A DNA stretch of 64,000 nucleotides from the NCBI GenBank assembly GCA_937967505.1, contig CALCJM010000076.1, forward strand, positions 19,573 through 83,572, written 5' to 3'. Both the position numbers and the translations under genes were made by a program. The DNA is from an uncultured Pirellulaceae bacterium (GTDB lineage: Bacteria; Planctomycetota; Planctomycetia; Pirellulales; Pirellulaceae). This document shows positions 10,057 to 20,999 of the stretch, one piece after another (the first letter of the stretch is position 1; each line of letters begins with the position of its first letter). The notes beneath the pieces are model-generated. The model saw only the letters and a program-made list of their open reading frames with translations. It was not told the DNA's origin and did not search any database.

Positions 10057-13000
10057 TCAAACACCTGTTTGGCCGCTTGGAGGCTGAGTTTCCGAAGAAA
10101 TCAACCGCACCTCGCGCTGCGGGAAAGGAATAGAGATATTCGCGCTTTCCAACGCCTGATTGATGGCCACATTCAGCTCGTGAATAATGATCCACCGGCG
10201 TTCAATTGTCGAAATACAACACCGCAATGTGAAGTCAAGACTACTGTCACCGAATTTCTCAAATGTCACTACGGGAGCCGGTTCTTTCAGCAACGCACGG
10301 TTTGAGGAAACCGCATCGAGGATGATTTTCTGAACGCGCACGGGATCAGTCCCGTAAGCTACCCCGAATCTCAGGGCGATTCGATTGACGACACTGGACA
10401 GAGTCCAGTTCAACAGTTTCCCGGAAATCAAATCCTTGTTGGGAACTACCAGTTCCTGATTATCCCAATTGGTGACTGTGGTTGCCCGCATCTGAATTCT
10501 GGAAACGACTCCTGTGGTCCCGTCGATGGTCACCACATCACCCACGCGCACCGGCCGCTCCAATAACAGAATTAAACCGGAGACAAAATTGGCAACGATT
10601 TCCTGAAGCCCAAACCCCAAACCAACGGAAATCGCCGCGATCAACCAACTGTAGTTAGACCATGGAATCTTTAGATAACCCAATGCGAAAATACAACCAA
10701 CCACCAGCAACACATATCGAAAAATGGAGGTGACGGCATACCGCGCTCCAGCGTCCAAGGGCAATCGCTGCAGGAGAATCAATTCCAGCATTCCGGGGAT
10801 ATTGCGAACGCCAAAGTAGGTCACCAAAAACATCATCGCCGAAAACAACACATCACGAATCGTGACCGCCACAATTTTCCCTTCCAGACTGATCGACCAC
10901 AGCTTCCAGTCATCCATGATCTTTGACGCCGGCAGCAGATACTGCCAGATTCCCAGCAGAATCACGGCCGAGATCATCAGGAAAATCACACTGGTCAACT
11001 CACGTGCCTGACGGGACACGTCGGTGATATCCAGCCCCGGGTCATTTTGCAGATCGATATCAATGACTTCGGCGGGACTGGCTCCCCCTTCGGCGTTTCC
11101 TTTTTTCTCTGCCGCCAATCGTGCCTGGTTCCTTTGATGAACCAGTTGTTCGTATCGGAGGTGACGTCGGCGCACCAGAAGAAAACGCATTGCACCGGAA
11201 TAAATCATCGCAACGACAACTGCCAGAATAATTGTTTTCAGCAAACTTCTGCCAATCTGGATGGCTGAAAAGTAGTACCCCACAGTCGCCATTAGCATCA
11301 GCACCAGTGGGATTATTATCACGCCAACGAAAACAACGTATCCGATTCTCGTCCATGCCGCATGGGACAATGCGGTGCTACTGGAGTCAATCAGGACTCC
11401 CCGTTTCGGGTGCATTGTTCGCCAGGCGAAGATTTGGCTGACCAGTAACAACCCCAGTAATACGACACGGCCCACGCGATTCCAGTCGCTGCTGTGGGAA
11501 AATTCGAATGCACGTGACTGCCCGGACGCCAAATCGTCCTCACGCGTTTCGATCCCGGAAAAATCGAAGGCAGCAGTAGATGCCAAAAGTTGCGTGGCTG
11601 TCGCATTGGTATCACTTTCGACCGTCGCACGATAGCCGGTGCTGACCAGTGGTAGCCAAATCAACAAAGCGATAATCGGCACCCCCATCGGAACAAACCA
11701 CGTCAGGTTGTTCCAGAATACTTTTCTGGTGCGTTCGGTCCATGCAAAATGCGAATGAGCCAACCCGTCCTGTCGGCATGCCTGACGAAGAAATTCAAAT
11801 GGCAGCCCAATCAGGAAAGTCCAGAAACACGCTTGTCCCAACGACGCGGCAAATGTCGAGGACTCGAGGTTGTTGCTCAACAGCCAACCCGTCAGTGCCA
11901 ACGGCGACAACGCGGTAAACGCCAACCCCAACGTTAGCATGTATGTCATCAGCGTCACACCATAGTCACGACAGCTGCGTTTGATGGCTTTCCGGCCAGC
12001 GGCGCTGATTGATTCAAGAACATTTGCGCGAAACAGAAACAGGGCCACCACAACCAACGTGACCAACATCGATGCCAACAGACGATGGCGAAAGCTGGCG
12101 ACGATCGCATTCCACACTGTGATCCAGTTGGCTGGCGATGCAATGTCCCGGACCACGCCCGCGATAACGCTGCCATCGGCGAAACCAGCAATTGGGGCAC
12201 TGCGCACCCACAGTATATTTTCGTCGATCAATGCGGTGTAACTTTCGCAGGCCTTCGTCAGCTCCTTCTGTTGCGCCTGGATATTCAGTAGTTCCTGCCC
12301 TTTCTGGTCTTCCAACCCTTTGAGACGATTCAGGATATCTTTACGCATGCTGAACAGATCACGTGCCTCGGATTCCAGACCGGCGATCAATTTGTCTTTA
12401 CCGCCTACTGTTTTTTCCAATGCCATCTGCAATAGTTTGGCGGTTGCCTGATCTTTCTTAACCAGTAGATCCACCGTTGCCGACGCCGCATCAGGTATGC
12501 TGGAGAGCCTTGCCAGTTCGTCTTCCCAGCGAAAGCTGGTGATTTGAGAATTGGCAATTTGTTTGCTGCGTTGGTTGACCGACAGGTAACGCTGTTGGGT
12601 TTCCGCAAGCCCGGTTCGGTTTCGTTGTAGCATCTGACCAAAACTGTCACTCAGCCCCACCACATTGATCCGTGTGCGAGTGGTTGTCTCTTCACGTTTG
12701 ATCCGCGTGACATCTTTTGTAATTGCGTCTTTGGTCTCATCCAGCGCCTCGATTTCCGCAGCCACCACAGCCAACTGTTGCGTCAATTCGGTGTTGCTTT
12801 TGGCGATTGGCTGAAGTGGTTCCGAAACCCTCTCTTGCGTGTTACGCGACTGTCGTTTCAGATTCTGAATTTCAGAGGATCGAATTCGCCCAATGGCATT
12901 TTCGATCAGAGAAATTTCCCCGTCCAGTTTGACTGACAACTTTTCTGCGATTGCTTTTTGCAATTCCGGCAACCGGGCCGCGGCGCGATGAAACCGGATT

Positions 13001-13872
13001 TCAGCGTTGTTGGATTGTAACGTCGCCATCAGTTTCAGACGCTCGGATTCCAGTTTCCAGCGCCGCGCCTGAACAAACGCCTGATCGTCAGAAAGCGGAT
13101 CTGCCTGAAGCTGATCTTTCAGCTCTTCCAGTTTGGTCATCGTTTCAGCAGTGCGTGCCTTGATGTCTGCGATGCGTTGCTTCTGTTGGGCTGACGTAAG
13201 GATTTCAATTGGCTCAAGTGTCTTTTGTAGAGCCTCCTTCCTAGGAGCAAGTTCCGCCTCAAGTTCTGTTAGTCGTGGCAATTGGGCAAACGGCGTCTGC
13301 TCATTGAAGGGTAACTGTGCCTCAAAATGGTCACCCGCAAGCTGAGCTTGTAGGGCTTCGACTTCTTCTGGAGCAGATCGCGCCTGTTGACCATAGGACC
13401 GGGCAGTTTCCAGCGCGTCGCGTCCCTGCTCCAGTAAAAGTTTGGCAGCATCAACCAAATTTTTCACTTCGCCCGATGGCGCTGGATCGCGCTGCGTGAG
13501 GTTCTCTAACGCTGCCATCCGTTGCGCAATCTCGTCCATCGCCACCGACAGGTTCAATGGCTCCTGAGAAAGAACCGTTTTTTTCACGGAACCCGACGGC
13601 GGCAGTTGACCTGTTTCACGCCCGATATCTTTTTGTCCCGCGATGGTTGGCGTCTGAAGGAACGGTCGCAGCGGACTGGAGACGGGTTGAAAACTGCCAA
13701 AAGAAGACGTTCTTCTGTCGGCCGGTGGATGCTGGCCGTGAGATATCGCTGACACACAGACATTCAACAGCCCGGCACAGATCACAATCGCCAGACCAAC
13801 CCTATGTCGTCTGGTCAGCAGTAGATATCTGCCAAAAACAAAACAGAAACAGGTGCGGTTTGCGTACGGCAT
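10057..13872 (-). CDS. Large mechanosensitive channel, MscS/MscK (KefA) type
   Basis: About 1271 residues counted from the ATG at 13872; a TTG 12 bases upstream is an alternative. After a hydrophobic signal-like segment comes a very long periplasmic region rich in Ala, Glu, Lys and Gln with strong coiled-coil character (about residues 80-530), as in MscK. Several membrane helices follow in the middle and C-terminal third. The MscS core has the pore and beta-domain motifs LIAAISVGLGFGLQEIV, NFVSGLILLLERPVRVGD and VVPNKDLISG. Such channels open under membrane tension to release solutes during osmotic downshock. The size is typical of the multi-domain KefA class. Confidence 0.93.
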   Translation of the reverse strand: MPYANRTCFCFVFGRYLLLTRRHRVGLAIVICAGLLNVCVSAISHGQHPPADRRTSSFGSFQPVSSPLRPFLQTPTIAGQKDIGRETGQLPPSGSVKKTVLSQEPLNLSVAMDEIAQRMAALENLTQRDPAPSGEVKNLVDAAKLLLEQGRDALETARSYGQQARSAPEEVEALQAQLAGDHFEAQLPFNEQTPFAQLPRLTELEAELAPRKEALQKTLEPIEILTSAQQKQRIADIKARTAETMTKLEELKDQLQADPLSDDQAFVQARRWKLESERLKLMATLQSNNAEIRFHRAAARLPELQKAIAEKLSVKLDGEISLIENAIGRIRSSEIQNLKRQSRNTQERVSEPLQPIAKSNTELTQQLAVVAAEIEALDETKDAITKDVTRIKREETTTRTRINVVGLSDSFGQMLQRNRTGLAETQQRYLSVNQRSKQIANSQITSFRWEDELARLSSIPDAASATVDLLVKKDQATAKLLQMALEKTVGGKDKLIAGLESEARDLFSMRKDILNRLKGLEDQKGQELLNIQAQQKELTKACESYTALIDENILWVRSAPIAGFADGSVIAGVVRDIASPANWITVWNAIVASFRHRLLASMLVTLVVVALFLFRANVLESISAAGRKAIKRSCRDYGVTLMTYMLTLGLAFTALSPLALTGWLLSNNLESSTFAASLGQACFWTFLIGLPFEFLRQACRQDGLAHSHFAWTERTRKVFWNNLTWFVPMGVPIIALLIWLPLVSTGYRATVESDTNATATQLLASTAAFDFSGIETREDDLASGQSRAFEFSHSSDWNRVGRVVLLGLLLVSQIFAWRTMHPKRGVLIDSSSTALSHAAWTRIGYVVFVGVIIIPLVLMLMATVGYYFSAIQIGRSLLKTIILAVVVAMIYSGAMRFLLVRRRHLRYEQLVHQRNQARLAAEKKGNAEGGASPAEVIDIDLQNDPGLDITDVSRQARELTSVIFLMISAVILLGIWQYLLPASKIMDDWKLWSISLEGKIVAVTIRDVLFSAMMFLVTYFGVRNIPGMLELILLQRLPLDAGARYAVTSIFRYVLLVVGCIFALGYLKIPWSNYSWLIAAISVGLGFGLQEIVANFVSGLILLLERPVRVGDVVTIDGTTGVVSRIQMRATTVTNWDNQELVVPNKDLISGKLLNWTLSSVVNRIALRFGVAYGTDPVRVQKIILDAVSSNRALLKEPAPVVTFEKFGDSSLDFTLRCCISTIERRWIIIHELNVAINQALESANISIPFPQREVRLISSETQPPSGQTGV

Positions 13873-14013
13873 TGGACAGTGCAAACAGGGGTGGGTGACC
13901 GTTCGAGAAAGACTGTTTGTTGTAAACAGCGTTGACTTAAGCCCTGATTCTATTCAATTCCTGCCGCTGGCGACACGCCGGTTATTCTGTCCTTTGCCAC
14001 TAAAGATGTCAGG

Positions 14014-14044
14014 CAAAAAAAAATGCCGGCACAAAGCCGGCATT
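14014..14044 (-). terminator. Intrinsic terminator of the glycine-rich protein gene
   Basis: Read on the reverse strand, AATGCCGGC and GCCGGCATT arms (14036-14044 and 14022-14030) enclose a 5-base loop and run into a stretch of about nine Ts (14015-14023 on the forward strand are As). It lies 26 bases beyond the stop of the gene at 14070-15023. Confidence 0.88.
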
Positions 14045-14069
14045 GTTGATTCAGGTTCACAAGCCCCAA

Positions 14070-15023
14070 TCAGTTTTGTGAGTACGAGGAAGACTCACCC
14101 GGATTCTGCTGGTCTTCGGATGCTTTCATCTTTTCGTTGACACGCTGGATGGAAACAGCAACGGCTTGCTGGGCAATGATCAGCTCATTACGTGTGAAAT
14201 ACCTTTCGGTGCGTCCGCCCATCTGGCTTTCGAATCGATTTTTGGTCGCAAGTTCCTGCCACCCTAAATTATCAGTCACGTTCCAAGCGGCAGCCTGGGC
14301 AACATTCTGGGAGACTTCGTCTTCGGCAAGCATACGAATCATCTCTTTGATCTTCGGATCAGCGTTGAGTGACTCCAGGGGCTGAATCACATAGTTCATG
14401 TGAGACTTTGGTTCTTTTTTTCCATGTTCGAGACAAACGGTCTTGATGGCAACTTTGCCAACCTTTCCGGGTGGAATGTTGAAGACGCCGCCGCCACCGC
14501 CGCCACCCAATCCGCCACCGCCGCCGCCGAATCCACCGCCGCCACGTCCACCACCAAGGCCTCCACCGATTCCCTGCTGCTGACCACCGCCCAATCCACC
14601 GCGTCCACCGCCCAATCCACCACCCAGTCCGCCACCGCCGCCACCTAATCCGCCACCGCCGAAGCCTTGACGCATGACAGGAACAGCAGAAAACGTCGCC
14701 GGCATTCCGATCGCCAATGGCTTGTCAGAATTGTTCTTCACAAGGATATTGGAATCGGCAGAACTTTTGGTTTTGATGATGACTTCAATTTCACCAGAGT
14801 CCATCGCGGAGAACATCTCCACCGATTCAAAACCGGCAGCAGGAGTGGATGATTTGGAGATACGCGCAAGGCGCTTTTTCTCCAATCGCTGCTGGCGCGT
14901 CAGTTTCTCAGGCTTGACGTTACTGGCGTCATTGGCCTTGTTCGCAGGGGATTCACCAAACGTGCCGCAGGATAAAGCGACAACGGCAAACAGGGCCAGT
15001 GAAAATCGAAAAAGTTGGTTCAT
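14070..15023 (-). CDS. Exported glycine-rich protein of unknown function
   Basis: A 317-residue protein with an N-terminal secretion signal (FRFSLALFAVVALSCGTFG). The cysteine suggests either a lipoprotein or a simple cleavage after Ala-Leu-Ser. A basic segment (about 35-55) and a small domain follow, then a low-complexity tract of GGG/GLGGG/GRGG repeats (about 125-185), and a C-terminal helical domain ending in a Ser/Gln/Asn-rich tail. A nearby line (PPGKVGKVAIKTVCLEHGKKEPKS) suggests a folded beta domain. I do not recognise the family. Its own terminator follows directly. Confidence 0.78.
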   Translation of the reverse strand: MNQLFRFSLALFAVVALSCGTFGESPANKANDASNVKPEKLTRQQRLEKKRLARISKSSTPAAGFESVEMFSAMDSGEIEVIIKTKSSADSNILVKNNSDKPLAIGMPATFSAVPVMRQGFGGGGLGGGGGGLGGGLGGGRGGLGGGQQQGIGGGLGGGRGGGGFGGGGGGLGGGGGGGVFNIPPGKVGKVAIKTVCLEHGKKEPKSHMNYVIQPLESLNADPKIKEMIRMLAEDEVSQNVAQAAAWNVTDNLGWQELATKNRFESQMGGRTERYFTRNELIIAQQAVAVSIQRVNEKMKASEDQQNPGESSSYSQN

Positions 15024-15250
15024 GGTTGTTGTTCTCAGGAAAAGAACTTGTGATTGGTTAAGTTCCGACCCCTAAAGATAGTCGGGAAATTGGTGTTTTC
15101 CAACGATTTTTTGACTTCTGGCACCTTAGAGCCCAAGAAAACCAAAAAATGAAAGCGTTCTATTGGTTATGCCATAGGTCCGCCGCAGCCCCGAAAATGC
15201 TCGTTGTCGCACGAGTCCCTGGACAGATGGCCGATTTTGCCATCGCCGAA

Positions 15251-17908
15251 CTACAGCACACCCAGTGCTACAAGCGAGTATCGGACGATCAGCCCCGCCG
15301 CGACAACACTTACGATACTCATCAGCTTGATCAGGATATTCAGGCTTGGTCCACTGGTATCTTTGAAGGGATCTCCCACTGTATCCCCAACAACCGCCGC
15401 TTTGTGGGCCGCGGAATTCTTGCCACCCAGATTACCTGCCTCAATAAATTTTTTGGCATTATCCCATGAACCGCCAGAATTTGACATGAAAATTGCCAGA
15501 CAGAATCCGCAGCATAGCGTACCCAACAACAATCCCAACACGCCGCCCACCCCCAGCAACAACCCCGTCGCGATCGGCGTCAGTATCCCCATCAACGATG
15601 GCAAAATCATTTCGTACTGCGCCGCCCGGGTACTGATGGCGACGGGGCGCGCGTAGTCCGGTTCTGAAGTACCCGCCATGATCCCTTCGTTGTCGGCAAA
15701 CTGCCGGCGCACCTCGGCCACCATCAGAAACGCTGCCCGGCCAACAGCTTTCATGGTCATCGCGCAAAAAACAAACGTTGCCATGCACCCCACAAATACA
15801 CCAATCAACACGCGCGGGTTAAGCACCGTGGCATCATATAGATTGGCGACATCCAACATGGTGGCCGATTCCAGTGCAATTAGAGGATCGGCCGTCTCCC
15901 GAAAGCTCCACAGGCCGTCTGTTTCGCTCATCAGCATTGCAGGCAACGGCGCACAGGCGGCGGTCTCGTTCCACACGGCCTCCACGGCAGGTTTGCGGAT
16001 ATGACCGGGCAGCACCAAAAATCCACTGACCTCACCGCCACTCTTGCGAACCAAAAACATATCGTTCAATTTGTAGAAGGTGTCCTCGAGGACGACCACA
16101 CCTGCCCGATCAACAGACTGCGCCCAGTTGTCGAACCCGGTTTTGACCTGTTCCACATACGCCGCCAGCAACGCCAATGCCGTCAGCGCTGCCGATCCAA
16201 TGGCGAACCCCTTGCCTGTCGCCGCCGTTGTGTTGCCCAGACTGTCCAGTGCATCGGTACGCTGGCGAACCACGTCTTCCAATTTCGACATTTGAGCATT
16301 GCCGCCAGCATTGTCGGCAATCGGGCCGTAGGCATCGGTTGCCAGAGTGATACCCAACGTCGATAGCATTCCGACCGCAGCAATGCCAACTCCGTACAGC
16401 CCAAGGGTATATAGATTGGGGCGATTATATTCGAACCCCGTTGCCAGCCCGAAGGCCAGCATCATCGCCGCACAGACAACAATCACCGGCAACCATGTGC
16501 TTTTCATGCCATCGGCCACTCCCCCAATAATTACCGTCGCCGCCCCGGTTTCCGCCTGGGAGGCTAGTTTCTGTGTTGGGCTGTACTCGTCACTGGTGAC
16601 ATATTCGGTCCATTTCCCGATGATAAAACCGGCAATCAGGCCAACGGCGATGCTGCCGGCAATGCCGATATAGTTAGTCCCCAACAACGCCCAAGTCGCC
16701 AACGCACTTAACAATAACGTGCCGATCATGGCCGCATCGATTCCTCGTCCAATCACTTTTAACAGGGCTTTTTGGCTGGCATCTTCAGATGCCTTGACCA
16801 AAAAGATACCGGAAACCGACATCACGATTCCAATTGCTGCCACGACCATCGGTAAAAACAGCGCCCTGATTTGTAGCGAAAGAATCTGGTCCGGAGATCC
16901 GGCGGCAGTATTCATCGTGGCCATCGCCGCCACGCCAAGCGACGCCGTTGCCAGAATCGAACCGCAATAGGACTCATACAAATCTGCCCCCATACCCGCG
17001 ACATCTCCCACATTATCGCCGACGTTATCCGCGATCGTTGCCGGATTGCGGGGATCATCTTCAGGAATCCCGTTTTCAACTTTGCCAACAAGATCGGCAC
17101 CGACATCTGCGGCTTTGGTAAAGATGCCTCCACCAACGCGCGCAAACAATGCCTGAGAGGACGCTCCCATCAACGAACACAACATGGTCACGGTAATGGT
17201 CTGCAAATCCAGATGGCAGACAAATCGCAGCACCGCGTACCAGATCGACATATCCAACGTGCCAAGCCCAACGACGGTCAGGCCCATCACGGCGCCACTG
17301 CGAAACGCAACTTGCAAACCCTCATTCAATGATCGCATCGCACCGCTGGCGGTTCGGCTGCTGGCCGCCGTCGCAGTCGTCATGCCAATATGCCCCGCCA
17401 TTGCCGACCAGAAACCTCCGGTAAGAAATGCAAACGGAACCCAGTACTGTTGGATACCGGCCCACCGCGCCAGCAGCAGCAACCCAAACACCACGACAAA
17501 GAAAACAGCAACGACCTTGTACTGCTGTTTCAGGTAGGCACGCGCACCGGTGGTCACGTGATTGGCAATCTCCACCATGCGTGGCGTACCCGGGTCCGCC
17601 TGTTTCATCACGTAAAAAAACTTGAATGCAAAAAACAGCGCCAACAATGACGCCGCCAGCAAGATTCCCCAGAAAAAATACTCTTCGGTACGCACGGTGG
17701 CATTGCCCCAACCTGCGACTACCCAATTGTCCCCCACCAGTCCTTCCGGGGGGCTGGCCGCAGTTGCGGCCACTCCAGTCGTGGGCGGCTGAGCGGCCAC
17801 GGCTGTGGCAGAGGAAACGCCCGATATTGCCGGGATCAACGATAGGCCCACCGACAGAAGCGCGAAAGAAATTGGAGAACAAGATTGGGCTACATCATTG
17901 AGTGGCAT
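15251..17908 (-). CDS. hppA: Membrane-bound pyrophosphatase, K+-dependent type
   Basis: An 885-residue ion pump that couples pyrophosphate hydrolysis to H+ or Na+ transport, with about 16 membrane helices. The pyrophosphate-binding region ([20 protein letters not shown], then [31 protein letters not shown]) and the C-terminal [18 protein letters not shown] motif are intact. In the diagnostic segment the sequence is [10 protein letters not shown], with Ala at the position where K+-independent enzymes have Lys, so it belongs to the K+-dependent class; whether it pumps Na+ or H+ cannot be told by eye. A signal-like N-terminal extension of about 75 residues precedes the first core helix. The ATG at 17908 follows an AAAGG sequence. 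Confidence 0.96.
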   Translation of the reverse strand: MPLNDVAQSCSPISFALLSVGLSLIPAISGVSSATAVAAQPPTTGVAATAASPPEGLVGDNWVVAGWGNATVRTEEYFFWGILLAASLLALFFAFKFFYVMKQADPGTPRMVEIANHVTTGARAYLKQQYKVVAVFFVVVFGLLLLARWAGIQQYWVPFAFLTGGFWSAMAGHIGMTTATAASSRTASGAMRSLNEGLQVAFRSGAVMGLTVVGLGTLDMSIWYAVLRFVCHLDLQTITVTMLCSLMGASSQALFARVGGGIFTKAADVGADLVGKVENGIPEDDPRNPATIADNVGDNVGDVAGMGADLYESYCGSILATASLGVAAMATMNTAAGSPDQILSLQIRALFLPMVVAAIGIVMSVSGIFLVKASEDASQKALLKVIGRGIDAAMIGTLLLSALATWALLGTNYIGIAGSIAVGLIAGFIIGKWTEYVTSDEYSPTQKLASQAETGAATVIIGGVADGMKSTWLPVIVVCAAMMLAFGLATGFEYNRPNLYTLGLYGVGIAAVGMLSTLGITLATDAYGPIADNAGGNAQMSKLEDVVRQRTDALDSLGNTTAATGKGFAIGSAALTALALLAAYVEQVKTGFDNWAQSVDRAGVVVLEDTFYKLNDMFLVRKSGGEVSGFLVLPGHIRKPAVEAVWNETAACAPLPAMLMSETDGLWSFRETADPLIALESATMLDVANLYDATVLNPRVLIGVFVGCMATFVFCAMTMKAVGRAAFLMVAEVRRQFADNEGIMAGTSEPDYARPVAISTRAAQYEMILPSLMGILTPIATGLLLGVGGVLGLLLGTLCCGFCLAIFMSNSGGSWDNAKKFIEAGNLGGKNSAAHKAAVVGDTVGDPFKDTSGPSLNILIKLMSIVSVVAAGLIVRYSLVALGVL

Positions 17909-17973
17909 TTCGAATTGCCTTTAGGTGCAGATAAAGGAGTCTTGCTTGTTATTAAAGCCCGTTTCCTGACCGG

Positions 17974-18204
17974 TTAAAACCCCATGCGGAACAAAAACCG
18001 GATTTTTCTATCGTCGTACGCGAGACCAGCCTCGAACCAACGCAAACGCTGTGCCGTAACTTTTTCAGGCTTCTTTTCGACCGCTTTCCCCAACACACAT
18101 GCTAACGTTTCTGCCCTGCTCACGTTCCCGTCGCACCGCATCAAAATGCGGTGTTCGCCCCCGGGTTCGATCAGTACATCCAGCACGATCACAAACGCCA
18201 ACAA
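17974..18204 (-). CDS. Possible small protein
   Basis: An open frame of up to 76 codons in the 460-base gap between the pyrophosphatase and the TPR gene. It lacks an ATG near its upstream end (TTG or GTG starts, or an internal ATG). Composition is protein-like (Arg, Glu, Val rich, ending IRFLFRMGF) and codon choice resembles neighbours, but no family is recognised. It may equally be chance. Confidence 0.25.
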   Translation of the reverse strand: MLAFVIVLDVLIEPGGEHRILMRCDGNVSRAETLACVLGKAVEKKPEKVTAQRLRWFEAGLAYDDRKIRFLFRMGF

Positions 18205-18372
18205 TCACAGCTTACAGGATGTTTTCGCAGTTTGTTGCTCTGCTACGGGCAATGACGGTCAGCATGAAATCACGTAGAATGACGCATGGTGATTCCAACA
18301 TGCCGGTCAGGGTCCGGACAACCTGAGGGATCACGCCTTTCGATTGACACGTCGTCAACGAAGCAAATATTT

Positions 18373-20541
18373 ATGACGAGGTTTACGATGTCTGCTGTTG
18401 GGTCTTTTGCCAAAAATATTTTCCGGTCAATGCTGTTGCTGGCCTGCTTGGGATGTGCGTGCTCCGGCGCAACGAAAGTCCTAGGGCAAGATTCAGATGC
18501 GGCGGTTGCCGAACCGGCCCCCGTTCAGGATCCACCTGCGGGAGGTGCGGAGGATGCCGGAAAAGCCGAAGACACGCCGGGGATGGACGATTTGGATAAG
18601 GCGTTTGATTTAAAAATCAATTCCAAATCAACCCGGGATCTCGACAAAGTCGCACGATTGTGCGAACAGGCGATCGAAAAAGGACTGACCGCCGACGGTG
18701 CCGAACAAGCCAGGGTGTTGGCCAAAACGGCTTACTATGAACACGCTCAACAGCTAACCGCGCGGATCCTTCCACGCGGCTCAAAGAAGCCGGACCCACG
18801 TTGGAAACCACTACGCCGTGAAGCGCTACGTCGATTGGATAAAGCGGCCGAGATTGATCCTGAGATGGCTTCGGTGTATGTGCTGATGGCCAAACTGCAA
18901 CAACTGCCACTGGGCGACAGGGAGAAGGGCAAGGCTGCGATCAACAAAGCGATGTCACTGATTGAGGGGGATGAACAATTGATGTCCGAAGCCCTGATCG
19001 TGAAAGTCAGACTGACCGATGACATCCTGTCTGATTCGGTCATGGAAGATGTAAACGAAGCGATCCGCCTAGATCCAAACAACCGCGAGGCCAGAGGACT
19101 GCGCAGCCAACTGCTGATGCGAGCCGGAAAACTGGAACAGGCATTTGAAGATCTGGACGCAGTGCTGGAAACCGCAGGCAGTTACGATGCCTACGCTGCA
19201 CAGGCAGATCAACTACTAAAGAATCCGGAATTCCCCAAATCAGATGTCCTGCAGAAAGCAGCTCTCCGGTATCTGGAAAAGGCAATGGAGATTAAATCGG
19301 CACCCGATCTACTGCTGGCCAAAGCCATGGTGCTACAGACGATGCAGAAGCCGGACGAAGCGTTGGCAGCCATCAACCAAAACCTGGAATCCAATCCGGA
19401 AAACTACAACGCTTTGATGATGCGATCGACAATCAATGCTGCTCAAAAAAGGATCGATCAGGCAATTGAAGATCTGGACGCTGCCCTGGGAATTAAACCG
19501 GGCGATCCGAAAGTCTTGCTGCAAAGGATGGCGCTTCATCAGCTAAATGAGAATTATGATTTGGCGATCGCTGATTGCAAACGGCTGAACGACATCAGCA
19601 ACGGGAAGAACTTTGGCTTTCAGATGACTCTGGCCCAATTGTATCTGTCCAACGACGAACCTTCCAAGGCCGTTGGCGCGATCGACAAAACTCTGGAGCA
19701 GTATGACGAAGGGGTTTGGGATAACCTGTCCCCTGTGGCCGGTTTCGAGGTGACACAGCGTCGATTGCGTGCCCTGCGAATGCGCGGCGATTGCCACCTG
19801 CATTCCGGTGACCACCAGGATGCAATTGACGATTACGAACTGGGCGTTGATTTGACCGATGACATTGCCGATTTCAAACGCGCGCTGCCGCGTCCTGACC
19901 CACCCAAATTCTCCGATCGCGTGCCCGAAAACCTGAGACTTCAGGCCATGGAACAGTGGGAACAGGTCACAGAAGAACTGGACAAGGAATTTGTCGGCGA
20001 TGCCGGATTGTTAAACAATCTGGCATGGGTGTTGGCGACCTCCACCATCGACAGTGTACGCAATGGTGAACGGGCGATTGAATTGGCAACCAGTGCCGCC
20101 GAGATTTCCGATTTTAAAGAGGCCTATATCCTTAGCACACTGGCTTCCGCATACGCCGAAGTGGGTGAATTCGACAAAGCCAAAGAGTGGATCAACAAGG
20201 CGATCGAAGTCAATCGATCCGAAATTGAAACAATCAAGACCAATGAAAATATTGACGAAACAACACGCGCGGCGGCAATCAAGGAAGAGAACGAACAACT
20301 GGCAAGTTTAAAAAAGGAACTGGCCAGCTACGAGATAGAAAAACCGTGGCGAGAACGGCAAACGTCTAAAAAAGAAGGCGATGCGGTGCCGGAAGACGAT
20401 GCGTCTCCCGAAGTGCACGAAGCCGGGACCGCAGATGAAAAGGGCGGTAAAAAAAATAAAGAGGACGCAGCGGAAGAAGAAGCTGACGATATCGACATGG
20501 AAGAATCTAATTCCGAACATGCAGACGATGACACAGAATAA
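18373..20541 (+). CDS. Exported TPR-repeat protein
   Basis: About 722 residues from the ATG at 18373 (another ATG at 18388 in frame). The N-terminus is a signal sequence ending LLLACLGCACSG, which looks like a lipoprotein or exported-protein signal. Many helical tetratricopeptide-like units follow (for example segments with ALRYLEKAMEI, KPDEALAAINQNLESNPENY and QRIDQAIEDLDAALGIKPGD-like pattern), so it is a protein-protein interaction scaffold. The last 80 residues are highly charged and acidic (KKEGDAVPEDDA, EEEADDIDMEE). The gene is followed 19 bases later by the pterin dehydratase gene, so they may share a transcript. Partner unknown. Confidence 0.85.
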   Translation: MTRFTMSAVGSFAKNIFRSMLLLACLGCACSGATKVLGQDSDAAVAEPAPVQDPPAGGAEDAGKAEDTPGMDDLDKAFDLKINSKSTRDLDKVARLCEQAIEKGLTADGAEQARVLAKTAYYEHAQQLTARILPRGSKKPDPRWKPLRREALRRLDKAAEIDPEMASVYVLMAKLQQLPLGDREKGKAAINKAMSLIEGDEQLMSEALIVKVRLTDDILSDSVMEDVNEAIRLDPNNREARGLRSQLLMRAGKLEQAFEDLDAVLETAGSYDAYAAQADQLLKNPEFPKSDVLQKAALRYLEKAMEIKSAPDLLLAKAMVLQTMQKPDEALAAINQNLESNPENYNALMMRSTINAAQKRIDQAIEDLDAALGIKPGDPKVLLQRMALHQLNENYDLAIADCKRLNDISNGKNFGFQMTLAQLYLSNDEPSKAVGAIDKTLEQYDEGVWDNLSPVAGFEVTQRRLRALRMRGDCHLHSGDHQDAIDDYELGVDLTDDIADFKRALPRPDPPKFSDRVPENLRLQAMEQWEQVTEELDKEFVGDAGLLNNLAWVLATSTIDSVRNGERAIELATSAAEISDFKEAYILSTLASAYAEVGEFDKAKEWINKAIEVNRSEIETIKTNENIDETTRAAAIKEENEQLASLKKELASYEIEKPWRERQTSKKEGDAVPEDDASPEVHEAGTADEKGGKKNKEDAAEEEADDIDMEESNSEHADDDTE

Positions 20542-20560
20542 CCAGCCCCCAAGATATACC

Positions 20561-20908
20561 ATGAAAGTCCAATCCTCCAACCAACTTCAGCAGAAAAAAT
20601 GCGTGCCCTGCGAAGGTGGGGTCGAACCTTGCACCTTGCCATTTGTTACCGAACAGCTTGCCGCACTTGACGGCTGGGAACTGACCGCAGACAAACAGCG
20701 CATCTCCAAACAATGGACGATGAAAAACTTCCTCGCGGCGTTGACGTTCTTCAATGATGTGGGCGCGGTCGCCGAATCAGAAGCACATCATCCTGACTTG
20801 CATCTGGAAAACTATCGCAACGTACGAATTGAAATCTGGACGCACGCGATCGGAGGGTTGAGCGAAAACGACTTTATTCTCGCGGCGAAAATCGACGACC
20901 TGGTTTGA
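20561..20908 (+). CDS. phhB: 4a-hydroxytetrahydrobiopterin dehydratase (pterin-4a-carbinolamine dehydratase)
   Basis: A 115-residue protein from the ATG at 20561, the full family length. It dehydrates 4a-hydroxy-tetrahydropterin, recycling the cofactor of aromatic amino acid hydroxylases, and in bacteria without a hydroxylase it may act in pterin metabolism or as a moonlighting factor. The signature is visible: EAHHPDL (the catalytic histidine pair), a later Trp-Thr-His segment (EIWTHAIGGLSENDF) and the conserved GL-x3-D. An in-frame upstream extension overlapping the TPR gene is rejected because it is charged and unlike the family. Confidence 0.92.
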   Translation: MKVQSSNQLQQKKCVPCEGGVEPCTLPFVTEQLAALDGWELTADKQRISKQWTMKNFLAALTFFNDVGAVAESEAHHPDLHLENYRNVRIEIWTHAIGGLSENDFILAAKIDDLV

Positions 20909-20999
20909 ATCGACGGCCGGGGCTGAAGCAACGACTTGGTTTGGATCAGCACCGGGCCTCACCACTGCACCAGCTAAACCTTGGCCCGGGCCAGCCGTC

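Noticed and set aside
14500..14660. Short repeated GC-rich units resembling a CRISPR or minisatellite
   Set aside because: They are codons of the glycine-rich tract; units are not separated by unique spacers.
17322..17882. A 186-codon reverse-strand frame inside hppA
   Set aside because: It overlaps the confidently identified pyrophosphatase in another frame and has no recognisable content.
20381..20560. Upstream extension of the pterin dehydratase frame
   Set aside because: It overlaps the TPR gene, is highly charged and unlike the family; the ATG at 20561 gives the normal length.
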